Shown: positions 51,858 through 62,111, counted from the stretch's first letter. The stretch: DNA of 64,000 nucleotides from an uncultured Terriglobales bacterium (GCA_955652395.1 CATPBJ010000087.1:17172-81171); one strand, 5' to 3'. Program-made: numbers and translations. Notes: generated from the letters alone by a model not told the origin.

Positions 51858-54038
51858 TTAGCGTCCGCCGCTAACGGAAGCTAATGCACTCTGTGCCGCC
51901 TCCAGCAAAGCTTCAGGACCAACAGGGCGGCGGGTCGCGTGCTCCATCCACAGATCGGGCGTGACGTGACCCATCTTCGCCATGCGTTCAAACTCGGGGC
52001 CGATCGATCCCGCTTTCTTCATCTGCTCTTCAATCTGAAACGCAATCAAATGGCCGATAGGATAGTCGGGCAGGTAGAGAAACGAGTCAATCATGTGCGA
52101 GTAGACTCCGAGTAGTACAACATCCTTTTTATGAAATACTGGAGCGTAATACTTATTCCAGACGTCCTTTGAAATCTGTACCGTGGCATGGTTGAGTTCT
52201 TTCGGCGTAGCGTGGGGATGATCGTACATCCAATGCCAGACCGCCATATCCACTAGAGCGACTCCAGCGATTTCGTAAGTGCCCCAAAAGTCGTTCAGCG
52301 TCTTTTCCGCCTGGCTGCGGGCATCGGGCGCGGGGAGGCCGAGCAGTTCGAGATCGTGACCCTGGAAAACGAAGGCCAGGGCCTCGGTGAACGCGGTATT
52401 GGGAACGCCTTTCAGCAGGGTAAAGTCGATGTCATTCAGCGAGAATGTCTGCTCGACGTTATGTCCCATTTCGTGGACGGCAATATTGAAACCTTTGTAG
52501 TTCATGCCGCCCTTTTCCACGCGGGTCCGCAAGTGTGCCTTCTCCGTGCGCATTTCCGCTCCCATGGCGTGACCGGAGCCGCGTGCGGGATCCACCACAA
52601 TATTGTTGGCAACGTGTTGCGCCCGTTCGGGAGAGAATCCGAGTTTCATCAGCAGGGTCGGAATGTCCTGCTGGTAGGCCTGAGCGGTCGGATATTTCTT
52701 CGCGACCATTTCATCCAGTTGTGCCTCCGTGTACTGGCTACCCGGCCGGAAGCCGCTATACCAGACATCAAATGGCTCCAGCGGACGCTTCAGTCGCGAT
52801 TCGATCAGCTTTGCCACTTGGGGAACAAGCGGAGACGTCAATACTTGTTCCAGCATGGCCCGGACCCGGGCTTCCGGAATTTCACGATCTTCGTCAAAGC
52901 GGCGAGCGATCAGCGTGGGTGCGGTCGGAGAGTAGGGATCGGCCCTTTTCGACGCAAAGAATGTCTTTTGCAGCATCGCATAACGGGTGTCTGGTTCGCG
53001 CGCGTTGCCGGGCTTCGCGGACGGCGCTGCCGCAGCGTCCGAATCTTTCACCGCCGCGGCGGTCACATCGTTGGTAAATGGATTCCAATCAAGTGCTGGG
53101 TTGTTGACGACCGCCGCGGGGATCGTTTGCGTGACGATGCGCTCCATCACCTGCTGAATCATGCGCTGCTTCGCCAAGCCACTGGACGAGTCGGCGTACT
53201 CCGCCTTGATTTCGTCGCGCAGGTTCCAGTGACTGAGCAGGCGCAGCTTCGGCGGGAACAGGCGCTCCCCGTGCGCATCCACCAGCTGGTACATCCAGAT
53301 GTTGTATTCCGCGATGTATTGTCCGGCCTGCGCCTCCGCCTGCGCGATGCCCAGCTTCACATCCGCCGGAATCCGCTTGGAGAAGCCTTGCGCGAGGCGG
53401 GCTTCAGCCCATTGCCGGCGGGACCACGACGGACCATCTTTGAGACGCTGGTCAAGTGTGGTGAGAGGAAAATTCAGCAGCACCACGAAGGCAAGTTTGT
53501 TCTGAAAAAAATCGTCCAGAACGTGGGCTGAAGGATCGTAGCCGGCAACAATTTCGTCGAATGGAAGCACCGGGCCGAGATCGAGGTCCGACTGCTGGCG
53601 GAACTCCCGATTGATCTCATGCATGTGTCCGTCCAGTTCTTCAAGCAAGCTCTCCAGACGGTTGAACATCGTGTCCAGCGTGGCCTGGTCGCCTGCGAAG
53701 TTCGCCCGCACAAAATCTTCGAAAGTAGCTGCGTCGCCATCTTCAGCGCGCCAGAACTCAGCCAGCTGGTGCAATCCGCGCTGCACTCGCGCGCGCTGCG
53801 ACTCCCCATCCTTCGCGACCAGTTCCTTTTCCATCATTGTCGCGGAATCCTTTATCCACGAGGGCGAAACATCGGCAGCAGAGGCAGGGCTCGCGGAACT
53901 CGGCATGCGGGTCTCCTGAGAATTGAGCGGCAGGGTAAGAAGTATGGCGGCCAGGAACAAGGTGACGCGAAGGACGGGGCGCAAATGAGAACCGCGGGGC
54001 CAGGATGGCGAAGCGTTCAGTCGGGGAGTCGCTTCCAT
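51858..54038 (-). CDS. Zinc metallopeptidase with HEXXH motif, secreted (M3-like)
   Basis: 726 residues. The N-terminal signal region LRVTLFLAAILLTLPLNSQ is followed by a mature helical protein. The zinc site is HEMGHNVEQTF near residue 530, with the downstream glutamate candidate in NTAFTEALAFVFQG, an arrangement resembling M3/M2 gluzincins. The N-terminal half (about 60-330) is helical with no known motif. It is probably an oligopeptidase of the periplasm. The ATG shares one base with the MscS stop (TAATG), so the two are co-translated. The family assignment beyond gluzincin is tentative. Confidence 0.78.
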   Translation of the reverse strand: MEATPRLNASPSWPRGSHLRPVLRVTLFLAAILLTLPLNSQETRMPSSASPASAADVSPSWIKDSATMMEKELVAKDGESQRARVQRGLHQLAEFWRAEDGDAATFEDFVRANFAGDQATLDTMFNRLESLLEELDGHMHEINREFRQQSDLDLGPVLPFDEIVAGYDPSAHVLDDFFQNKLAFVVLLNFPLTTLDQRLKDGPSWSRRQWAEARLAQGFSKRIPADVKLGIAQAEAQAGQYIAEYNIWMYQLVDAHGERLFPPKLRLLSHWNLRDEIKAEYADSSSGLAKQRMIQQVMERIVTQTIPAAVVNNPALDWNPFTNDVTAAAVKDSDAAAAPSAKPGNAREPDTRYAMLQKTFFASKRADPYSPTAPTLIARRFDEDREIPEARVRAMLEQVLTSPLVPQVAKLIESRLKRPLEPFDVWYSGFRPGSQYTEAQLDEMVAKKYPTAQAYQQDIPTLLMKLGFSPERAQHVANNIVVDPARGSGHAMGAEMRTEKAHLRTRVEKGGMNYKGFNIAVHEMGHNVEQTFSLNDIDFTLLKGVPNTAFTEALAFVFQGHDLELLGLPAPDARSQAEKTLNDFWGTYEIAGVALVDMAVWHWMYDHPHATPKELNHATVQISKDVWNKYYAPVFHKKDVVLLGVYSHMIDSFLYLPDYPIGHLIAFQIEEQMKKAGSIGPEFERMAKMGHVTPDLWMEHATRRPVGPEALLEAAQSALASVSGGR

Positions 54039-55798
54039 TAAGAATCTCCCGTCTTGTTGCCAAGGGCGGAGCCGGGCGGAGGATAGGGTAGGGAATTGCT
54101 GAATTCGGAAATCTCTGCGGGCGCGTGGTCGGGAAAGGGCAGGCAGTTGGCATCCCGCCACTTCTGCACTTCCTGAACAGCCTTCGCGGTTTTCTCTTTG
54201 TCCAGGCCGGAATCTCCGGTCATCTTGAAAGTGTTAGGCGGCAAGCCGAAGCCGGTGCCGGAGGCAGCCACCATTTCCATGATCCTCAACAGAAGATCTT
54301 CCCGTATGGCGAGGAACTCGTTCCCATCTCGGGTAAGGACGTAACAGAATATTTCCAGAGTAATGGCACTGCTGTCGAATCCGATCAGGCGGATGCGTGC
54401 GCCGTCGGTTTCCACCTTGGGGTGTTCGTAGAGCAAGCGACGCACTTCTGCCAGCACGTAACGCAGTTGGTCGGATGAAGTCTCATAGCGCAGGCCAAGC
54501 TGGCTAGTAAACAATATCTTGTCTCGCCGGCTTAGATTCTCCACATTCATTGTGGCCAATGTGCCGTTGGGAATGTAGAGCTCGGTCCTCTCCGGGGTGC
54601 GGATCCGAGTTGAGCGCAGGCTGATGTCCTCTACGGTCCCGGTCCGGTCGCCAAAACGGCAGATGTCGCCCACCCGGATGACTTCGTCGCCGAGAAGTGA
54701 AACCCCGCCGAAGAGGTTCTCCAGTGTCTTTTGCGCGGCGAAAGCCACGGCGATACCACCGATGCCCAGTCCGGCGAGAGGCGTGGTCAGGTTGAAGCCA
54801 AGGGTGCCGAGTATGATGAAAAGGGCCAGAACGACAATCGCAACCTTGAGCACCCGCTCGCCCAGGATCATGAGCGATCCCGTGCCCATTCGCCCCGACA
54901 GGACGGCGCGTTGCCGAACGCTTCTCAGCGCTTCCCGCAGGATCCGCCAGAGCAGCCAGTTGAAGCCGATGACCGCCACCACTCCCGCCACCTGCTGGTA
55001 GTGGTGCCTTTGCAGTACGGGAATGCGCAGGTAAGAAACCAGAACACCGTGGGCGAGGACTGAGAGCACCAACCAGAGCGGCCGCACGAACGAGCTCCAA
55101 GCAGCGGCAACTTCATGCTTGCGGTAGCGTGCCCAGAGATACCAGGGCAGCCTGAGGACCTGAACCGCCAGCCATCCCAAGGCCGCGGCGATCGGAATCG
55201 CGATCAGGATCGCCAGCCATTGCCACAAGGGAAGCCCGAGGAAGGCGTTGCTTACCAAGGCATGGGGGAGATGAGTTTCGACGCGATGCACGGCAACCTG
55301 GTCATAAAGCTCAGGAAGGCGGGCCAGAGTTTCAGACGAGATGAGCCAGATGCGTCCGTTTCCCTCGGAAACGCGGACAAGAATGAGATTGGCATCGACG
55401 TCTCCGGCGGTCAGGCTACCGACTCGTTGCTTGTCCAGCGGCATGCCTTCCTGCGGAGTCCCGTCCGGCTGATTGCTGATTCGCCTCAAGTCGCCAGAGA
55501 ATGAGCGATCGATCACAACTTTGAGTTTGGTGGCGACATCTTCGCCCTGGGTCTGGCGCCGAGCGGGGGACATTTGCAGATACTGAGCGGCGGTGGAATA
55601 GTTTCCGCCCTGCGCGGCCTGGAGAAATCCATACAAGGTACCGCCCGGAGTATCGCGGCCCAGTGGGTCGGCCATTGCTGCAGCGGTAGCGGCGTCCGCC
55701 CTCTTAGTCGGCTGCCCAGGCAGTTGATAAGCCAACGTCGGTGAACCGATCGCCAAGCAGAGCAGCAGCCAGGGCGCTCGTTTCAGCAAGGAAAGCAT
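54038..55798 (-). CDS. MscS-family mechanosensitive ion channel
   Basis: 586 residues: signal peptide (WLLLCLAIGSPTLA), a periplasmic domain of about 170 residues, four or five membrane helices, and the MscS core. The pore helix reads GLGIGGIAVAFAAQKTLENLFGG, followed by the beta domain (VGDICRFGDRTGTVEDISLRSTRIRT, LYIPNGTLATMNVENLSRRD). It releases solutes on osmotic downshift; the long N-terminus is like MscK/YnaI-type larger members. The start at 55798 is a clear ATG. Translationally coupled to the peptidase gene. Confidence 0.9.
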   Translation of the reverse strand: MLSLLKRAPWLLLCLAIGSPTLAYQLPGQPTKRADAATAAAMADPLGRDTPGGTLYGFLQAAQGGNYSTAAQYLQMSPARRQTQGEDVATKLKVVIDRSFSGDLRRISNQPDGTPQEGMPLDKQRVGSLTAGDVDANLILVRVSEGNGRIWLISSETLARLPELYDQVAVHRVETHLPHALVSNAFLGLPLWQWLAILIAIPIAAALGWLAVQVLRLPWYLWARYRKHEVAAAWSSFVRPLWLVLSVLAHGVLVSYLRIPVLQRHHYQQVAGVVAVIGFNWLLWRILREALRSVRQRAVLSGRMGTGSLMILGERVLKVAIVVLALFIILGTLGFNLTTPLAGLGIGGIAVAFAAQKTLENLFGGVSLLGDEVIRVGDICRFGDRTGTVEDISLRSTRIRTPERTELYIPNGTLATMNVENLSRRDKILFTSQLGLRYETSSDQLRYVLAEVRRLLYEHPKVETDGARIRLIGFDSSAITLEIFCYVLTRDGNEFLAIREDLLLRIMEMVAASGTGFGLPPNTFKMTGDSGLDKEKTAKAVQEVQKWRDANCLPFPDHAPAEISEFSNSLPYPPPGSALGNKTGDS

Positions 55799-55832
55799 GG
55801 TTCCTTCTCCAGCAAGAATTGTAATGTAGGCG

Positions 55833-57257
55833 CTAACTCTTCTTCGGCCGGTATATGTCCGTGCTGGTGCCGAAGAAGACTTCGGCCGCTTCCATCACAG
55901 TTTCAGAGAGCGTGGGATGCGGATGGATAGTGAGAGCGATATCTTTGGCCAGCGCAGCCATTTCGACCGCCAGCACGCCTTCGGCGATGAGTTCTCCCGC
56001 CCCGGCGCCCACAATGCCCACGCCCAGCACGCGCTCGGTCTGCGGGTCGAGGATGAGCTTGGTCATGCCTTCCGTGCGGTCGAGGGTCATGGCGCGCCCG
56101 GACGCGGCCCAGGGAAATTTCGCGACCTTGATTTCGCGGTTTTCTTTCTGCGCCTGCGTTTCGGTGAGACCACACCAGGCAATCTCGGGATCGGTGAACA
56201 CGACCGCGGGAATGGCGGCAGGCTCGAATGCAACTTTATGCCCGGCGATGGCTTCGACGGCAGTACGTCCCTCGTGCGAAGCTTTGTGGGCAAGCATAGG
56301 TTCCCCAACCGCGTCGCCGATTGCGTAAATCGCGGGGTCGTTGGTTTGCAACTGTTTGTTCACCTGAATGAATCCCCGCGGGCCGACCTGAACTTGCGTT
56401 TTGTCCAAGCCGGGTATTTCAGAATTCGGTTTGCGCCCGACGGACACCAGAACCTTGTCAAAGACTTTTTCGCGTTCCTTGACCTCGGGACCGTCGAAGG
56501 TCACGCGGATTCCGGTAGATTCTTCTTTCATCGCGGCGACCGTCGTGTTCAGCAGAATGGAATTGAAACTCTTTTCGATTCGCTTGTGCAGAGGAAGAAC
56601 CAGATCGCGGTCGGCGCCGGGAAGCAGCCCAGTCAACATCTCCACCACAGAAACTTTCGAGCCCAGGGCTGCGTACACCGTACCCAACTCCAGGCCGATG
56701 TAGCCGCCGCCGATCACCAGCAGAGTGCCCGGAATTTCGCTCAAATCCAGCGCGGAGGTAGAGTCCATGACTCGCGGACTGTCGAGTTTGAGGCTGGGAA
56801 TAATCGCCGGACGGGAACCGGTTGCGAGGATAATGCGATCGAAGGTCAGATTTTCATCGCTGCCGCCCGCCTTCGAAATTCGCAACGTATTCGAGTTCTC
56901 GAAGGCCGCGCGTCCCTGAATGTATTCGACCTTGCGCTGCTTCGAAAGTATGCCCAAGCCGCCAGTCAGTTTCTTAACCACGCCATCTTTCCATGAGCGC
57001 AGACGCGACATATCGATTTTGGGATCGGCGTACTCGATCCCCCAATTCTTCGCGTGACGCGATTCGTCGATCAGCTTGGCCACGTGCAGCAAGGCTTTCG
57101 AAGGAATGCAGCCGCGATAGAGACAGACTCCACCCGGATTGGCTTCCGGGTCGATCAGGGTGACCTTGAGTCCCAGATCAGCAGCAAGAAATGCGGCGGC
57201 ATAGCCACCCGGCCCGCCGCCTACGACAGCAACGTGCAAGTTTGAGGTTTCAGTCAT
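55833..57257 (-). CDS. lpdA: Dihydrolipoyl dehydrogenase (E3)
   Basis: 474-residue FAD/NAD disulfide oxidoreductase: FAD site [20 protein letters not shown], redox cysteines in [20 protein letters not shown] site [41 protein letters not shown], and the C-terminal His-Glu pair in [16 protein letters not shown]. It reoxidises lipoyl groups on E2. It is the third gene of the pyruvate dehydrogenase operon, 38 nt after the E2 gene, and is followed by mscS 34 nt downstream. Confidence 0.95.
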   Translation of the reverse strand: MTETSNLHVAVVGGGPGGYAAAFLAADLGLKVTLIDPEANPGGVCLYRGCIPSKALLHVAKLIDESRHAKNWGIEYADPKIDMSRLRSWKDGVVKKLTGGLGILSKQRKVEYIQGRAAFENSNTLRISKAGGSDENLTFDRIILATGSRPAIIPSLKLDSPRVMDSTSALDLSEIPGTLLVIGGGYIGLELGTVYAALGSKVSVVEMLTGLLPGADRDLVLPLHKRIEKSFNSILLNTTVAAMKEESTGIRVTFDGPEVKEREKVFDKVLVSVGRKPNSEIPGLDKTQVQVGPRGFIQVNKQLQTNDPAIYAIGDAVGEPMLAHKASHEGRTAVEAIAGHKVAFEPAAIPAVVFTDPEIAWCGLTETQAQKENREIKVAKFPWAASGRAMTLDRTEGMTKLILDPQTERVLGVGIVGAGAGELIAEGVLAVEMAALAKDIALTIHPHPTLSETVMEAAEVFFGTSTDIYRPKKS

Positions 57258-57295
57258 TCATTCAGAAAGGCATCAACAGATTTTTCATTCGGGTT

Positions 57296-59041
57296 CTATC
57301 CCTGCACCGACAGCAGGAAAGGTTGCTCAAACGCTTCCGCAATCCAGCGCAAGAATCGTGCTGCATCGGCGCCGTCGATCAATCGATGATCGTAGGAGAG
57401 TGAAAGCGGCAACACTTGCCGGGGCTCGAATTTGCCATTCATCCAAACCGGCTCCATGCTGGAACGCGACAGTCCGAGAATCGCAACTTCTGGAAAATTA
57501 ACGATGGGCGAAAATCCGGTGCCGCCGACACCGCCGAGGTTGGTAATGGTGAAAGTCCCGCCCTCCATCTCTGAAGGTGTGAGCTTCTTGTCGCGGGCTT
57601 TCTTTGAAAGCTGCGTCAGTTCGGCCGCCAGCTCGACGATATTTTTCTTGTCCACGTCATGCAGTACCGGGACCAGCAGGCCGCGGTCGGTGTCCACGGC
57701 AACGCCGATATTGATGTATTGCTTGTAGAGGATCTCTTCTTTCGCCATGTCGATGCTGGCGTTGAACTGAGGGAAAACTTTCAGCGCCGAGGCGCACACC
57801 TTCAACCCGATGGCCGTCACCGTCATCTTGCCGCCGGCTTCCTGCGCTTTGGGCGCGAAGCGGGCGCGCAATTGCTCCAGTTCCGTGATGTCGGCCTTGT
57901 CCTGCTGAGTAACGTGCGGAATGGTGGTCCAGGCTTCCCATAAATGGTGGGCCGTCTTGCGCCGCACGCCGCGCATGGAGACGCGTTCCACTTTTCCAAA
58001 CTTCGTGAAATCAGGAAGCGCCGGTTGTGCGAAGGGGCGTCCTTGGGCAGACTGTGCCGCTGCAGCGACAGACGTCAACAACGACTTGGCGCATGCCTTC
58101 ACATCATCTTCGCTGATACGACCGCCCGGGCCAGTGCCTTTCACGTCGTAGATGTCCACCCCGATTTCACGCGCCAGACGCCGGACGTGAGGCGCAGCAG
58201 GCGCGGGCGCACGATGCTCGGTTCCCGCGACCTTGCCCAGTTGCTCCGGCATGGCAAATGCTTTGGGCGCCGAAGGCCGTGGCTGATCAGGCAGGAATAC
58301 TTGAGCGGGAGTTTTTCCCTCGGCCTGAATGGCTGCCTGAAGCGAGAGGCGGGCTTCGTGTTGTTCGGAAATGTGCTCGACCGGAGCATGCTTCACTTTC
58401 TCCGGCTGCGCCGAGGCTGCGCCCTCAAGGGTGAAGATCACCTGACCGACTTTCACCTTCTGGCCTTCCTTGACTTGAATTTCTTTGACCGTGCCGGTCA
58501 CCGACGACGGCACTTCTACAACGGCCTTGTCGGTTTCCAGTTCCATGACAGGCTGGCCTTCGGAAACTTTGGATCCCGGGGAAATCATCAGCCTTACCAG
58601 ATCCCCCTGATCGATGTTCTCTCCCAGTTCAGGCAGTCTGAAGTCAGTTGCGCCAGCCGCGACCGGGGCCGGAGGAGCGGGGGATGCTGCCGCTGGTCGA
58701 GCTTTGGTCGCGGGCTGAGCCGCTGCCTTTGGGACAGGCGCTGGCGTTTCCGCAGGAGTTTTCGCGGCCCCGGCTTGAGGCTCGACGGCCTTGACTTTGG
58801 CGCCCGCGCCATTTTCCACGGTGAAGATCACCTGGCCGACTTTTACCTTCTGGCCTTCCTTGACGCGAATTTCCTTGACGGTGCCGGTGACAGAAGACGG
58901 AACTTCGACGACCGCCTTGTCGGTTTCCAATTCCATGACAGGCTGGCCCTCGGTGACGCTCGCGCCCAGCGAGACCATCAGCCGAACCAAGTCACCCTGG
59001 TCAATGTTTTCGCCGAGTTCCGGAAGCTTGAATTCTGTCAC
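57296..59041 (-). CDS. pdhC: Pyruvate dehydrogenase E2, dihydrolipoyl acetyltransferase, two lipoyl domains
   Basis: 581 residues: two lipoyl domains (about 1-78 and 135-210, each with the lipoyl-Lys motif ELETDKAVVEVPS), Ala/Pro linkers, an E3/E1-binding domain (HVRRLAREIGVDIYDVKGTGPGGRI) and the CoA acetyltransferase catalytic domain ending in SYDHRLIDGADAARFL. The two lipoyl domains are nearly identical over about 70 residues, implying recent duplication or conversion. It begins at GTG 59041 with GGAGAG upstream. It sits between aceE and lpdA. Confidence 0.95.
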   Translation of the reverse strand: MTEFKLPELGENIDQGDLVRLMVSLGASVTEGQPVMELETDKAVVEVPSSVTGTVKEIRVKEGQKVKVGQVIFTVENGAGAKVKAVEPQAGAAKTPAETPAPVPKAAAQPATKARPAAASPAPPAPVAAGATDFRLPELGENIDQGDLVRLMISPGSKVSEGQPVMELETDKAVVEVPSSVTGTVKEIQVKEGQKVKVGQVIFTLEGAASAQPEKVKHAPVEHISEQHEARLSLQAAIQAEGKTPAQVFLPDQPRPSAPKAFAMPEQLGKVAGTEHRAPAPAAPHVRRLAREIGVDIYDVKGTGPGGRISEDDVKACAKSLLTSVAAAAQSAQGRPFAQPALPDFTKFGKVERVSMRGVRRKTAHHLWEAWTTIPHVTQQDKADITELEQLRARFAPKAQEAGGKMTVTAIGLKVCASALKVFPQFNASIDMAKEEILYKQYINIGVAVDTDRGLLVPVLHDVDKKNIVELAAELTQLSKKARDKKLTPSEMEGGTFTITNLGGVGGTGFSPIVNFPEVAILGLSRSSMEPVWMNGKFEPRQVLPLSLSYDHRLIDGADAARFLRWIAEAFEQPFLLSVQG

Positions 59042-59067
59042 TGAGCGTTCTCTCCGAAGGTGGTTCG

Positions 59068-59141
59068 ATGTAGGCGCGAGCGTCCCGGCTCGTGCGGCAG
59101 CGCGACGGACGCAGCACGAGCGAGGACGCTCGTGCCTACAT
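59068..59141. repeat. Inverted repeat in the aceE-pdhC spacer
   Basis: Outer arms ATGTAGGCGCGAGCGTCC (59068-59085) and GGACGCTCGTGCCTACAT (59124-59141) pair with one G-U mismatch, and an inner GCTCGTGC/GCACGAGC stem continues inward. A long hairpin in the 109-nt spacer between E1 and E2. It could modulate relative expression or be a dispersed repeat. Confidence 0.8.
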
Positions 59142-59150
59142 GGCTACGCT

Positions 59151-61829
59151 TTAAGTATTTGCCGGATTCGCCTTTCCTGGATTGATGCCTAGTTCCTTGA
59201 CCGCTTTCTGCACCAGGTCGGGCTTAACTTGCTTTTCGCGCAGCAGCGCCGTCAGAGTGGCCAGCACAATATGTTTCGCGTCAACCTCGAAGAAGTCGCG
59301 CAGCGACGCCCGGCTCTCACTGCGGCCAAACCCGTCTGTCCCCAAAGCCACTAGCGGCCGAGGTAGCCACTGGGCAATGGATTCCGGCAGCACCTTCATG
59401 TAGTCCGATGCCGCCACCAGCACTCCGAGTGCATCTTTGAGCGCCTGGCTGACAAAGGGCACGCGCGGAGTCTCGCCCGGGTGCAGCATGTTCCAGCGGT
59501 CACAATCGTTGCCATCGCGATAAAGCTGCTTGTAACTGGTCACGCTCCACACGTCCGCCGCCACTCCATATTTTTCTTCCAGGATCTGCTGGGCCTTGAG
59601 CACTTCGTACATGATGGTGCCGCTGCCGAAGAGTTGGGCGCGAAGCTTGGCGTCCTTCTTGGTAGACATCCGGAAGCGGTAGATGCCTTTCAGAATGCCT
59701 TCGCGTACATCCGTTCCTTCAGGCATTGCCGGCATGGCCAGAGGCTCGTTGGTCACAGTCAAGTAATAAAAGACGGATTCCTGGTCCACATACATGCGCT
59801 TGATGCCGTCCTGAATAATGACGGCGATCTCGTAGGCGAACGCAGGATCGTAAGCCAGCAGATTGGGAATTGACAACGCCAGCACATGGCTGTGACCATC
59901 CTGGTGTTGCAGGCCTTCGCCGGCGAGAGTAGTACGGCCAGCCGTCCCTCCGATCAGGAAGCCTCGGGTGCGCATGTCGGCGGCGGCCCAGATAAGGTCT
60001 CCGATCCGCTGGAAGCCGAACATCGAGTAATAAATGAAAAACGGGATCGTGTTGATCCCGTGATTGGCGTAGGCGGTGCCGGCGGCGATAAACGAGCAGA
60101 TCGAACCGGCCTCGGTAATGCCTTCCTCGAGAATCTGCCCGTCTTTGGCTTCCTTGTAATAAAGAAGCGTGTCCATGTCCACGGGCTCATAGAGCTGGCC
60201 GACGCTCGAGTAAATTCCCACCTGGCGGAAGAGCGCTTCCATGCCGAAGGTGCGAGCTTCGTCCGGGATGATGGGCACGATGAACTTGCCGATTTCGGGA
60301 TCACGCAGCAATTTCGAGAGCAACCTCACGAACACCATGGTGGTCGAGACTTCGCGACCGTCCGTGCCTTTGAGAAATTCCTCGAAGTGAGATTCAGAAA
60401 CCGGAGCAATCGGCTTGGAGCGCACCTTACGTTCGGGCAGGTAGCCGCCCAGCAGCTTGCGCCGTTCCTGCATGTAGCGGATTTCCGGACTGTCATCCGG
60501 GGGGCGATGGAAGGGTGCATCGTGCAGTTCCTCATCCGCGATGGGAATCCCGAACCGCGAACGGAACATGCGCAGTTCATCTTCGTTCAGCTTTTTCTGC
60601 TGGTGAGTAATGTTCTTGCCTTCGCCCGCCTCGCCCAGTCCATAGCCCTTGATGGTCTTGGCCAGAACGACCGTAGGCGCTCCCTTATGCTCGGTGGCTG
60701 CCTTGAAGGCGGCGTGCACTTTGATGGGATCGTGACCGCCCAGCCGCAGGCGGGAGAGCTGCGCATCGGAAAGATGCTCCACCATTTTCAGCAGGCGAGG
60801 GTCGCTGCCAAACAAGTTGTGGCGGAAGTAAGCGCCGCTCTCGACAAAATATTTCTGATACTGGCCGTCGGTGATTTCGCCCATGCGCTTGACCAGGATT
60901 CCGTCACGATCGTTGATAATGAGATTGTCCCAGTCGCTGCCCCAGATGACCTTGATGACGTTCCAGCCGGCGCCGCGGAAAATCGCTTCCAGTTCCTGAA
61001 TGATCTTGCCGTTGCCGCGCACCGGTCCGTCGAGGCGCTGCAGGTTGCAGTTGACCACGAAGATCAGGTTGTCCAGCCGCTCACGCGAAGCCAGGGTGAT
61101 GGAACCCAGGGATTCCGGTTCGTCCATCTCGCCGTCGCCCATGAAGGCCCAGACTCTGCCGCCAGTGGATTTCTTCAAACCGCGATTTTCCAGATAGCGT
61201 ATGAACCGGGCCTGGTAGATGGCCTGAATCGGACCCAGTCCCATGGAGACCGTGGGAAATTCCCAGAAGTCAGGCATCAGCCAAGGATGAGGATAAGAGG
61301 AGAGGCCGCCGCCCTCTTTCAGTTCGCGACGGAAATTCTGCAATTTCTCCTTGGGTATACGGCCTTCCAGATAGGCGCGCGCATACATGCCGGGCGCGGC
61401 ATGGCCCTGGAAGTAGACCAGATCGCGGTCCTCGGACTCGGTCTGTGCCTGCAGGAAATGATTGAAAGCAACCTCGTACAGTGTGGCGGCGGAGGCAAAT
61501 GTGGAAATGTGTCCGCCAATGCCGCTCTCGATCTTGTTGGCCCGTACCACCATGGCCAGGGCATTCCAGCGCACCAGGCTCTTGATGCGGCGCTCCATTT
61601 CCTGGCTGCCGGGAAAGGGCGGCTGTTGTCGGGAAGCGATCGTGTTCTGGTAAGGAGTAGTCGCGGTAAAGGGAAGGTTTACGCCGGCGGCGCGGCCCGC
61701 GTGGAGCGATAGCTGCTGCAGCAAACGTCCTGCCCGCTCCGGGCCACCCTGCGACAAAACGTAATCCAGCGAATCCAGCCACTCTCGGGTTTCGAGAACT
61801 TCCACTCCGTTAGTCTGCGTCTCAGCCAC
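59151..61829 (-). CDS. aceE: Pyruvate dehydrogenase E1 component, homodimeric type
   Basis: 892 residues, close to E. coli AceE (887). Family text includes EWLDSLDYVLSQGGPERAGRLLQQL, SGIGGHISTFASAATLYE, the thiamine-diphosphate motif GDGEMDEPESLGS through NLIFVVNCN, IRYMQERRKLLGGYLPERK and FGFQRIGDLIWAAADM. It decarboxylates pyruvate and reductively acetylates E2. I choose the GTG at 61829, since GGAG is 10 nt upstream and the conserved N-terminus follows; the frame is open farther upstream to 61967. First gene of the aceE-pdhC-lpdA operon. Confidence 0.95.
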   Translation of the reverse strand: MAETQTNGVEVLETREWLDSLDYVLSQGGPERAGRLLQQLSLHAGRAAGVNLPFTATTPYQNTIASRQQPPFPGSQEMERRIKSLVRWNALAMVVRANKIESGIGGHISTFASAATLYEVAFNHFLQAQTESEDRDLVYFQGHAAPGMYARAYLEGRIPKEKLQNFRRELKEGGGLSSYPHPWLMPDFWEFPTVSMGLGPIQAIYQARFIRYLENRGLKKSTGGRVWAFMGDGEMDEPESLGSITLASRERLDNLIFVVNCNLQRLDGPVRGNGKIIQELEAIFRGAGWNVIKVIWGSDWDNLIINDRDGILVKRMGEITDGQYQKYFVESGAYFRHNLFGSDPRLLKMVEHLSDAQLSRLRLGGHDPIKVHAAFKAATEHKGAPTVVLAKTIKGYGLGEAGEGKNITHQQKKLNEDELRMFRSRFGIPIADEELHDAPFHRPPDDSPEIRYMQERRKLLGGYLPERKVRSKPIAPVSESHFEEFLKGTDGREVSTTMVFVRLLSKLLRDPEIGKFIVPIIPDEARTFGMEALFRQVGIYSSVGQLYEPVDMDTLLYYKEAKDGQILEEGITEAGSICSFIAAGTAYANHGINTIPFFIYYSMFGFQRIGDLIWAAADMRTRGFLIGGTAGRTTLAGEGLQHQDGHSHVLALSIPNLLAYDPAFAYEIAVIIQDGIKRMYVDQESVFYYLTVTNEPLAMPAMPEGTDVREGILKGIYRFRMSTKKDAKLRAQLFGSGTIMYEVLKAQQILEEKYGVAADVWSVTSYKQLYRDGNDCDRWNMLHPGETPRVPFVSQALKDALGVLVAASDYMKVLPESIAQWLPRPLVALGTDGFGRSESRASLRDFFEVDAKHIVLATLTALLREKQVKPDLVQKAVKELGINPGKANPANT

Positions 61830-61971
61830 GTCTGGTTTTCTCCATCGGTGAATGCCGAACCCTCCATGATAGTCAATTATGCGGAATTTTGCTGGCTCTA
61901 CGATCCCCACGGCAAAATCAAAGCGGAATGGAAGTGGCCACTTTGAGTGTCTATCCCGATTTGGCAAGCGC

Positions 61972-61977
61972 TATAAT
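61972..61977 (+). promoter_or_regulatory. Possible -10 box upstream of dps
   Basis: TATAAT at 61972-61977, in a stretch GCGCTATAATAAGG. No strong -35 at the proper spacing. The reverse complement also offers an A/T-rich element toward aceE. It would give a 5' leader of about 130 nt for dps. Confidence 0.35.
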
Positions 61978-62065
61978 AAGGATTCGCTCCGCTCTTTCTG
62001 GGATAAATCTTATCCGTAACCTGTACCCATAAACGTCCATCGCATAAAGCCAAGTTTTGCCGGAT

Positions 62066-62093
62066 CAGCAGCAGGAAACCAGCAGCAGGAAAC
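62066..62093 (+). repeat. 14-nt perfect tandem duplication in the dps leader
   Basis: CAGCAGCAGGAAAC occurs twice back to back (62066-62079, 62080-62093), immediately before the AGAGGAG ribosome site. Looks like a recent slippage or duplication in the 5' UTR. Confidence 0.95.
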
Positions 62094-62111
62094 TTAAAGA
62101 GGAGAATTCCG

